DNA from: Cognatilysobacter segetis
Lineage (GTDB): Bacteria > Pseudomonadota > Gammaproteobacteria > Xanthomonadales > Xanthomonadaceae
Direction of reading: 5' to 3'
NCBI RefSeq assembly: GCF_004359965.1
Contig: NZ_SMRQ01000007.1
Coordinates: 1 to 64,000 of the forward strand
DNA: 64,000 nt
The notes under the pieces: model-generated
The model's input: the letters and a program-made list of their open reading frames with translations, nothing else
Told to the model about the DNA's origin: nothing
The model's database searches: none
Translations under genes and position numbers: made by a program
Part shown: positions 1-5,736 of the stretch, one piece after another
How positions within the stretch are numbered: the stretch's first letter is position 1
Layout of the letters: each line of letters begins with the position of its first letter

Positions 1-432
1 CAGCGCGGCCGACACTGTCGAACACATCGTGCGCGGCACCATGTACGGGCCGATGCGGCGAACGCCCTTGGTCTTGAGCAGCTCGCCCGTCTCGATCTGC
101 CACTGCGCCGAGCCGCCGCCCGACCCGGCGATCACGCCGGCGCGCGGGCTCTTGAGCACCTCGGGATCGAGGCCGGCATGCGCCACCGCGTCCATCGCCG
201 CGACGTACGAGTGGCCCGCCGCGTCGCCCATGAAGCGTCGCAGCTTTCGATCGATCAGCGCGTCCAGGTCGAGCGCGGGGTCGCCGGCCACGCGGCTGCG
301 AAGGCCGAGCTGTTCGTACTCGGGGATGAAGCGGATGCCCGAGCGGCCTTCGCGCAGCGAGGCCGACACCGTGTCGAGCTCGCGGCCGAGGCAGGAGGTC
401 AGGCCCATGCCGGTAACGACGACGCGATGCAT
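1..432 (-). CDS. fabB: 3-oxoacyl-ACP synthase I FabB (5' part only)
   Basis: Beta-ketoacyl-ACP synthase I elongates acyl chains in type II fatty acid synthesis and is needed with FabA for unsaturated fatty acids. The window holds the first 144 codons; the gene runs off the left edge, so the catalytic Cys and His residues cannot be checked. The N-terminus reads [16 protein letters not shown], the typical KAS start, and a GSGGGS glycine-rich stretch follows at about residue 105. The start ATG overlaps the fabA stop by one base (TGATG), so the two are translationally coupled. FabB rather than FabF is inferred from the fabA-fabB pairing that is standard in gammaproteobacteria. Confidence 0.93.
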   Translation of the reverse strand, partial: MHRVVVTGMGLTSCLGRELDTVSASLREGRSGIRFIPEYEQLGLRSRVAGDPALDLDALIDRKLRRFMGDAAGHSYVAAMDAVAHAGLDPEVLKSPRAGVIAGSGGGSAQWQIETGELLKTKGVRRIGPYMVPRTMCSTVSAAL

Positions 433-947
433 CAGAAACCCTCCACCGAGCTGAAGAGGCCCACGCGCAGGTCCTTCGCGACGTAGATCTCGCGCCCGTC
501 CACGTACGTGCGGCCGTCGGCGATCACCAGCGCGAGCCGGCCGCGCATCACGCGGCGGATGTCGATCTCGTAGCTGACGACCTTTGCTTCGGGCAGCACC
601 TGGCCACTGAACTTGACCTCGCCGACGCCGAGCGCGCGGCCGCGGCCGGGCTCGCCGAGCCAGGGCAGGTAGAAACCCGCGAGCTGCCACATGGCGTCGA
701 CGCCGAGGCAGCCCGGCATCACCGGGTCGCCGATGAAATGGCAGACGAAGAACCAGAGGTCCGGATGGATGTCGAGTTCCGCGCGGATGACGCCCTTGCC
801 GTTGCGGCCGCCGGTTTCCGAGATCTCGGTGATGCGGTCGAACATCAGCATCGGCGGGGCCGGCAGGCGTGCGTTGCCCGGGCCGAACATCTCGCCGCGT
901 GCGCAGGCGAGCAGCTGCTCGCGGTCGAAAGAAGAGGGACGAGTCAT
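432..947 (-). CDS. fabA: 3-hydroxydecanoyl-ACP dehydratase/isomerase FabA
   Basis: Dehydrates 3-hydroxydecanoyl-ACP and isomerises trans-2- to cis-3-decenoyl-ACP, the branch point for unsaturated fatty acids. The 171-residue product matches the family length. It carries the catalytic stretch [20 protein letters not shown], with the active-site His and, 14 residues on, the Asp. It continues with [11 protein letters not shown] and ends KDLRVGLF, as in E. coli FabA. I chose the ATG at 947 because the E. coli protein aligns from there; an in-frame ATG at 956 would add three residues and no Shine-Dalgarno sequence separates them. It is the first gene of a two-gene fabA-fabB operon. Confidence 0.96.
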   Translation of the reverse strand: MTRPSSFDREQLLACARGEMFGPGNARLPAPPMLMFDRITEISETGGRNGKGVIRAELDIHPDLWFFVCHFIGDPVMPGCLGVDAMWQLAGFYLPWLGEPGRGRALGVGEVKFSGQVLPEAKVVSYEIDIRRVMRGRLALVIADGRTYVDGREIYVAKDLRVGLFSSVEGF

Positions 948-1080
948 CGGGGCCATGCGGGGGAAAGCCCGCGAGTCTAGCCGGTCGCCCGGGATCTTCG
1001 CAGTTCGCGGGCGTAGGGTCGGGGCGATGGGTCCATCCTGCCGCCATTCCGCGCCACCGATGTGAAACGCGCGCGAAGGC

Positions 1081-1109
1081 TTGGCGACGCCGCGCACGTC
1101 GCCTATACT
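1081..1109 (+). promoter_or_regulatory. sigma-70 promoter of tRNA-Val
   Basis: A -35-like TTGGCG (1081-1086) and a -10 TATACT (1104-1109) are separated by 17 bp and lie 12 bp before the first tRNA base. The spacing is ideal and the -10 differs from TATAAT at one position. Confidence 0.7.
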
Positions 1110-1121
1110 GCGCGCCCTCAC

Positions 1122-1196
1122 GGGCGGTTAGCTCAGCGGTAGAGCATTGCCTTCACACGGCAAGGGTCGCAGGTTCGAACCCTGCACCGCCCACCA
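1122..1196 (+). tRNA. tRNA-Val (CAC)
   Basis: A full cloverleaf can be folded. The acceptor GGGCGGT pairs with ACCGCCC, the D arm is GCTC..GAGC, the anticodon stem TTGCC/GGCAA holds loop TTCACAC (anticodon CAC, reading GUG), and the T arm is GCAGG TTCGAAC CCTGC. CCA is encoded at 1194-1196. It is a single-gene unit with its own promoter and a downstream hairpin. Confidence 0.97.
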
Positions 1197-1218
1197 GACA
1201 TCGACCCCGCGTCGCTCC

Positions 1219-1240
1219 GAAACCGCCTCCGGGCGGTTTC
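1219..1240 (+). terminator. hairpin terminator after tRNA-Val
   Basis: A 9-bp perfect stem, GAAACCGCC/GGCGGTTTC, with a TCCG loop, sits 22 bp after the tRNA. The T tract after it is weak (GTCGTT), so termination may be partial. The rest of 1241-1499 shows no gene; it holds one weak -24/-12-like element. Confidence 0.55.
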
Positions 1241-1277
1241 GTCGTTCCAGGGCCTGGCGGCGGGTCGAGGGCGCCGT

Positions 1278-1292
1278 TGGCACGGATGCTGC
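1278..1292 (+). promoter_or_regulatory. possible weak RpoN (-24/-12) element upstream of the response regulator
   Basis: TGGCAC, five bases, then CTGC: the -24 GG and -12 GC are correctly spaced, but the -12 half is CTGC rather than TTGC. It lies 208 bp before the regulator start. This could be autoregulation or chance in a GC-rich gap. Confidence 0.25.
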
Positions 1293-1499
1293 GAATCCGC
1301 GTCCGCACAGCGTCGCCGGACGCGGCCGCGAGCGGAAAAACCGCGCCGTTGCGCATGTTCGTCGTAATGCCTGCGTGACACCGGCGGGCAAGCGGCCGTG
1401 AAGCTTCTGCACGCGCCGGAAAGCGTTGCAGGCTCATACGCCGCGTTAACCGCGCGCGCTCTAGCCTGCCGGCCACTGCAGTCACGGACACCCCACGTC

Positions 1500-2846
1500 A
1501 TGGCCGACGCCCAGCCCTCCGTCCTCATCGTCGACGACGACATCCCGTTCGCGTCCGCCGCCGCCGATTTCGCGCGTGCCCACGGCTTCCAGGCGGCGAT
1601 CGCGCACTCGCTGGAGGAATCGCGGCGCGCCATGGGCCGGGGCATGAGCGACCTGACGATGCTGGACGTGACGCTGCCCGACGGCACCGCCTTCGACCTG
1701 CTCGACGAGCTCGACGCCGGCCAGCACAGCCGCATCGCGCTGATGACCGGCGAAGCGTCGGTGGAAAACGCGGCGCGTGCGGTCGGACTGCCGCTGCTGG
1801 ACTACCTGCTCAAGCCGCTGTGTCCGCAGCAGTTCGAATCGCTGCTGGACCAGGCCTCGTCCAGGACGCGCGCGCTCCGCGACACGCCGCCGCTGAAGGG
1901 GCTGGTCGGCCAGTGCGACGCGATCCGCCAGCTCTCCCACGACCTGCAGCGGGTCGCGCCGACGCGGGTCTCGGTGCTCATCACCGGCGAAAGCGGAACC
2001 GGCAAGGAACTCGTCGCGCGCGCCGTCCACGAGCACAGCCGGCGTCGCGGCAGCTTCGTCCCCGTGAACTGCGGCGCGATCGCGCCCGACCTGCTGGCCA
2101 GCCACCTGTTCGGTCACGAGCGCGGCAGCTTCACGGGCGCGCAGCAGCGGCATGTCGGCTTCTTCGAGCAGGCCCACCGCGGCACCCTGGTCCTCGATGA
2201 AATCACCGAGATGCCGCCGGCGCTGCAGGTCTACCTGCTGCGCGTGCTCGAGACCGGCGAGGTGACGCGCGTGGGCGGCAGCGAGAGCGTGCCGGTCGAC
2301 GTGCGCATCGTCGCCGCGACCAACCGCGATCCCGTGCAGTCCATCGAGCAGGGCCGACTGCGCGAGGATCTGTATTACCGCCTCGCGGACTTCGTGGTGG
2401 CACTGCCGCCGCTGCGGGCGCGCGGCAACGACGTGGTGCTGCTCGCGAATGTGTTTGTCGACCTGCTCAACGAGGAGCACGGCCAGCAGCGCCATCTCGC
2501 GCCGGATGCGGAACGCATGCTGCTGCGGCACGGCTGGCCGGGCAACGTCCGTGAACTGCGCAGCGTCGTCCAGCGCGCATACCTGCTCTCCGAGGGCCCG
2601 CTCGTGCACGTGCCAGCCCTCGGCCGGCGCGCCCTGCCCCTGCATCAGGACGAGAGCAGCATCGTGTTCCATGTCGGCATGAGCTATGCGGACGTGGAGC
2701 GCGAAATGCTGCTGAAGACGCTGGCGAAGGTCGAGGGCGACAAGACCGAGGCGGCGCGCGTGCTGGGCGTGAGCGTTCGCACGATCCACAACCAGCTCGC
2801 CCGCCTGTCCATCGCGGACGGCGAAGGCGCCGCGTCGCATGCATGA
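1500..2846 (+). CDS. sigma-54-dependent response regulator (NtrC family)
   Basis: A 448-residue bacterial enhancer-binding protein that would hydrolyse ATP to remodel sigma-54 RNA polymerase. The receiver domain (about 1-120) has the acidic pocket VDDD (12-14), phospho-acceptor D56 in MLDVTLPDG and a conserved K in LLKPL. The AAA+ domain has Walker A GESGTGKE, the sigma-54-contact loop as GSFTGA (family consensus GAFTGA) and Walker B LVLDEI. The C-terminus is a Fis-type helix-turn-helix ending VSVRTIHNQLARL. I took the ATG at 1500 because MADAQPSVLIVDDD is a normal receiver start. No histidine kinase gene is adjacent. The last codons overlap the next gene, and an RpoN promoter lies at 5074-5088, so the BON/prion-like gene is a plausible target. 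Confidence 0.93.
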   Translation: MADAQPSVLIVDDDIPFASAAADFARAHGFQAAIAHSLEESRRAMGRGMSDLTMLDVTLPDGTAFDLLDELDAGQHSRIALMTGEASVENAARAVGLPLLDYLLKPLCPQQFESLLDQASSRTRALRDTPPLKGLVGQCDAIRQLSHDLQRVAPTRVSVLITGESGTGKELVARAVHEHSRRRGSFVPVNCGAIAPDLLASHLFGHERGSFTGAQQRHVGFFEQAHRGTLVLDEITEMPPALQVYLLRVLETGEVTRVGGSESVPVDVRIVAATNRDPVQSIEQGRLREDLYYRLADFVVALPPLRARGNDVVLLANVFVDLLNEEHGQQRHLAPDAERMLLRHGWPGNVRELRSVVQRAYLLSEGPLVHVPALGRRALPLHQDESSIVFHVGMSYADVEREMLLKTLAKVEGDKTEAARVLGVSVRTIHNQLARLSIADGEGAASHA

Positions 2847-3066
2847 TGCTTTTCCGCCCGGCGCGCCGCGGCCGCCGCCGCACTACACCGGGCGCTGGCG
2901 GCACGACCTGTCGAACGAGGTCAACGCGGTGACGATGGCGACGTCCGCCGCACGCCACATGATCCAGATGGGCGATATCCCCGCGGCGATGATCAACCTC
3001 GCGCGTGCCGAGGATGCGGCGATGCGATGCATCGACCTGCTGCGCCACATGCCACCGTCGCCGTAG
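2839..3066 (+). CDS. 75-residue protein resembling an isolated histidine-kinase DHp/H-box helix
   Basis: I do not recognise a named family. The ATG lies 8 bp inside the regulator gene, so the two are co-translated. After a Pro-rich start, residues 19-70 read like the first dimerisation helix of a histidine kinase: an H-box WRHDLSNEVNA, then a long helix containing ARAEDAAMRCIDLLRHM, resembling the spacing seen in HisKA domains. There is no ATP-binding domain, no membrane segment and no signal peptide. The inferred role is a phosphotransfer or regulator-binding partner of the upstream response regulator. A chance resemblance of a helical hairpin cannot be excluded. Confidence 0.7.
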   Translation: MHDAFPPGAPRPPPHYTGRWRHDLSNEVNAVTMATSAARHMIQMGDIPAAMINLARAEDAAMRCIDLLRHMPPSP

Positions 3067-3095
3067 CGCGAAGGATCACGCGGTCGCAGACGAGA

Positions 3096-3121
3096 AAAAG
3101 GCCCGCCGAAGCGGGCCTTTT
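3096..3121. terminator. bidirectional terminator between convergent genes
   Basis: An 11-bp stem, AAAAGGCCCGC/GCGGGCCTTTT, with a CGAA loop. Flanking A and T runs make it a usable rho-independent terminator for the forward regulator pair (ending 3066) and the reverse BON gene (ending 3138). Confidence 0.85.
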
Positions 3122-3137
3122 CCGTTCAACGCATCGC

Positions 3138-4883
3138 TCAGTGCTGCGAGCTGCTGCTACCGGTGCTACCGGTGCTGCCGGTCGTGCCCGACGTGCCGGT
3201 GCTGCTGCCGGTACGGCCCGCGGCGGAGCCGCCGTCCTTCGATCGCGACTGCGACGATGCCCCGCCCGCCTGCCGGCTGGCGTCATCCGACTGCGAGGCG
3301 CTGGTCGACGATCCCGACGCCCCCGACGACTGCGACCCGCTCGACTGGCCGCCGCTCATCGCGTTCGACTCGCTGCTGCTGCCCGAACGTTGCGACGATC
3401 CGGACAGCGAGCTGCTGCCTGCCGACTGGGACGAACCCGACAGCGAGCTGCTGCCGCTCGACTGCGAGGTCGCGACGCGGATGCGGTTGTCGATGTCGCG
3501 AACACCGGCGCAGGACTCGGCGATGTCCTCGACGCGGTGCTTCATCCAGCGCTGCTCGACGGTGCCTTCCAGCACGATCTTCCCGCCTTCGGAGCGCACC
3601 TCGACATCGGAGACATCGATGTCGTGCGCATTCATCAGCCGCTCGTTGAGGTCGTCGACGATGCGCTCGTCCGAACGCACGTAGTTCTTCGGCCCGCGGC
3701 CGCGGAACGAGCGGTTCTGCGACTGGTCGTAGCCGAACATGCCACCCTGGGCGCCCTGCGCGAACTGGCCGCTCCCCGAGCCCTGGCCGAACTGCGTCTG
3801 GCTGTTGCCCTGGAAGCTCGACTGCGAACGGTTGGAGTAGCCGCCGTCGCCATAGCCGCGTCCGGAGCCGTACTGCGACTGGCTGGAACCGAACTGAGAC
3901 TGACCGGGCCCGAACTGCGACGCGCCGAAGCCACTGCCCTGCTGGCCGCGATGCTGTCCGCCGTACTGCTGCTGCGAACCGTACTGCTGCTGCGAGCCCT
4001 GGCTCATCTGCGTGCTGCCGTAGTCACCCTGGCCCCGCCAGCTGGCAAACTCGGACTCGTGCTGCGCGTAAGGGCTGTTGTAGCCGCCGTGCACGCCCGT
4101 CTGCGAGGCACCGAAGCCGCCGTGCAGCTCGCCGCGGTCGCGCGCGGACTCGCTCAGGTAGCTGCCGCCCTGCTGCCCGTAGTGCTGCCCGTAGCCGCCC
4201 TGGGAACCGTAGCCCGAGCTGCTTCCGTAGCCCTGCCCATAGGAGCGGCCGCCCGACCCCTGACTCTCGCCGCCGTACGCGCCGTAGCCCGGCGTGCGCC
4301 CGTACTGCTCACCGAAGCCCTGCGACTGGCCGTGCTGCGAGCCGCCCTGCGTGTGCGAGCCGTACCCCTGCGACGCCTGGCCCTGCGAGCCATAGCCCTG
4401 CCCGTAGGACTGCTGCGAGCCGTGCGACTGCGCGCCCTGTCCATAGCCGGACGAACCGTAGGCCTGCTGCCCCTGGCCGTACTGCTGCGACGACCCGTAC
4501 GACTGGCCACCGCCTTGCCCGTACGGCTGGCTCGACTGGCCGTACTGCGAGCTGCCATAGCCCTGCGACCCCTGCGACTGCCCGTACGCCGAACTGCCGT
4601 AGCCCTGCGACTGGCCGTACTGCGAGGCCTGCCCCTGCGGCTGCTGCGAGCCGTAGCCCTGCCCCATCGAACTCTGCTGGCCGTAATCGGACGTGCCGTA
4701 ATTGCTCTGCCCGTACTGGTTGCCACGGCTGTACATCTCGCCCTGGTTCATCTGGTTGGTGTAACCCGGCTCCCACTGCCCGCTTTCGCGACCCGCGCCC
4801 TGGCGCGAAGCCTGCGCGTTCTCCGACTGATAGCCCTGCTGGCGACCGCCGGACTGCTGGTTGCCCTGATCGTGCTGCTGCAT
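3138..4883 (-). CDS. prion-like (G/Q/S/Y-rich) BON-domain protein
   Basis: A 581-residue protein in three parts. Residues 1 to about 395 are low complexity, dominated by Gly, Gln, Ser and Tyr, with about 30 Tyr-Gly dipeptides in units such as GYGSS, QYGQS and SYGQG; few aliphatic residues occur. Residues 402-470 form a BON domain, beginning VRSDERIVDDLNERLM and including VEVRSEGGKIVLEGTVE and VRDIDNRIRV. The tail (471-581) is Ser/Gly/Thr-rich with repeats like GSSSLSGSSQ. No signal peptide or membrane segment is evident. The ATG at 4883 has a perfect AGGAGG six bases upstream. A GTG at 4997 with GGAGG eight bases upstream would add a helical 38-residue segment ending WFNDRRQD. The composition resembles eukaryotic FUS/EWS prion-like domains. 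Function is unknown; BON domains commonly bind membranes or act in envelope stress. A consensus RpoN promoter lies upstream. Confidence 0.85.
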   Translation of the reverse strand: MQQHDQGNQQSGGRQQGYQSENAQASRQGAGRESGQWEPGYTNQMNQGEMYSRGNQYGQSNYGTSDYGQQSSMGQGYGSQQPQGQASQYGQSQGYGSSAYGQSQGSQGYGSSQYGQSSQPYGQGGGQSYGSSQQYGQGQQAYGSSGYGQGAQSHGSQQSYGQGYGSQGQASQGYGSHTQGGSQHGQSQGFGEQYGRTPGYGAYGGESQGSGGRSYGQGYGSSSGYGSQGGYGQHYGQQGGSYLSESARDRGELHGGFGASQTGVHGGYNSPYAQHESEFASWRGQGDYGSTQMSQGSQQQYGSQQQYGGQHRGQQGSGFGASQFGPGQSQFGSSQSQYGSGRGYGDGGYSNRSQSSFQGNSQTQFGQGSGSGQFAQGAQGGMFGYDQSQNRSFRGRGPKNYVRSDERIVDDLNERLMNAHDIDVSDVEVRSEGGKIVLEGTVEQRWMKHRVEDIAESCAGVRDIDNRIRVATSQSSGSSSLSGSSQSAGSSSLSGSSQRSGSSSESNAMSGGQSSGSQSSGASGSSTSASQSDDASRQAGGASSQSRSKDGGSAAGRTGSSTGTSGTTGSTGSTGSSSSQH

Positions 4884-5073
4884 GTCTTGCCTCCTGTCGT
4901 TGAACCAGTTTCGACCTGCGTTAAACGCCTCGGCGCCAAGGCGAACCACATCGTTCGCAACCTCGCGCAACTGGCGTCCCAACTGTTGATCACCCACCGT
5001 GCAGTCCTCCGTTGTCGGCTCGTCGGCGTTCGTTTGCATCGACCGCCGCATCGATTGCGTCAGGAGGTAGTCC

Positions 5074-5088
5074 GCAAGTCGCGTGCCA
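5074..5088 (-). promoter_or_regulatory. RpoN (sigma-54) -24/-12 promoter
   Basis: The reverse strand reads TGGCACGCGACTTGC, an exact match to TGGCAC-N5-TTGC with correct GG/GC spacing. Transcription would start near 5062. The leader would be about 180 nt to the ATG at 4883 or about 65 nt to the alternative GTG at 4997. It points at the prion-like BON gene. The stretch 4884-5278 otherwise holds only this control region and the upstream region of the divergent lipoprotein gene. Confidence 0.8.
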
Positions 5089-5102
5089 ACCGGAAGCGCG
5101 GC

Positions 5103-5119
5103 TGTTGCGTGGCACAACA
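5103..5119. promoter_or_regulatory. palindrome, candidate activator-binding site
   Basis: TGTTGCG-TGG-CACAACA is a 17-bp dyad with one mismatch between arms. A second TGTTGCG lies at 5137-5143 and an inverted CGCAAC at 5164-5169. They sit about 40-110 bp upstream of the predicted RpoN start site, which suits enhancer sites for an NtrC-type activator, though the nearest is closer than usual. Confidence 0.45.
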
Positions 5120-5278
5120 ACCCGGTTCGATGAGGATGTTGCGTTGCCGGGAATATTTTTCAGCGCAACGATCGACGCGCCCAACGAGGTGATCACGCCC
5201 GTTTGACGCCGCGCTGCCTTAACGTCTGCGACGGTTATGCCCGGGCACACGCCCTCCCCTCACGAGCGAGAAAACCCC

Positions 5279-5632
5279 ATGAAGAAGATGCTCTTCGTCG
5301 CAGCCACGCTGCTGGCACTCACGGCCTGCAACCGCGATCAGCAGGCCGACCAGTCGGCCACGACCGACACGACCGCCCCGGCCGCCGCGCCGGCGACGGA
5401 CACGACCGGCACGATGCCGGCCACCGACACCACGGGTGCGGGCACGTCGGCCGACATGACCGGCACGCCGGCCACGGGCACCGACACCACCGGCACGACG
5501 GGCACCGACATGTCGGGCACGACGGGCACCACCGGTACGACGGGTACGGACACGGGTACCGGCACGACGCCGCCGACCAATACCGATACGAACCAGCAGA
5601 ACAACGGCAGCACCACGCCGCCGACGCCGTAA
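5279..5632 (+). CDS. small Thr/Gly-rich lipoprotein
   Basis: A 117-residue predicted lipoprotein. The signal peptide MKKMLFVAATLLALTAC ends in lipobox LTAC with lipidated C17. The mature part is nearly all Thr, Gly, Asp, Ala and Pro, with repeated TDTTGT and GTTGTTGTTGT blocks, so it is likely disordered. I chose the ATG at 5279 because it begins the signal peptide; an upstream in-frame start at 5237 would put hydrophilic residues ahead of it. The gene diverges from the prion-like BON gene and shares its taste for Thr/Gly/Ser repeats. Function is unknown. Confidence 0.8.
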   Translation: MKKMLFVAATLLALTACNRDQQADQSATTDTTAPAAAPATDTTGTMPATDTTGAGTSADMTGTPATGTDTTGTTGTDMSGTTGTTGTTGTDTGTGTTPPTNTDTNQQNNGSTTPPTP

Positions 5633-5663
5633 GCGAGGCGCGTCGACACCACGTCGACACTGG

Positions 5664-5689
5664 AACGGCGGCCTCGCGGCCGCCGTTTT
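5664..5689 (+). terminator. rho-independent terminator of the Thr/Gly-rich lipoprotein gene
   Basis: A 10-bp stem, AACGGCGGCC/GGCCGCCGTT, with a TCGC loop, followed by TTCTTGTGT. Confidence 0.85.
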
Positions 5690-5736
5690 CTTGTGTCTGC
5701 TCCATCAAACCCGCGCACCGAGCCGCGCGAGCGCGC

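Noticed and set aside
3750-4800. CRISPR-like or satellite array
   Set aside because: The repeats are in-frame codons for Tyr, Gly, Gln and Ser with irregular spacing; there are no conserved direct repeats with unique spacers and no cas genes.
3027-5192. A 721-codon forward open frame opposite the prion-like gene
   Set aside because: It is the antisense of a repetitive GC-rich gene; the product is Ala/Arg/Leu-rich and has no domain, while the reverse frame has a BON domain and a strong ribosome-binding site.
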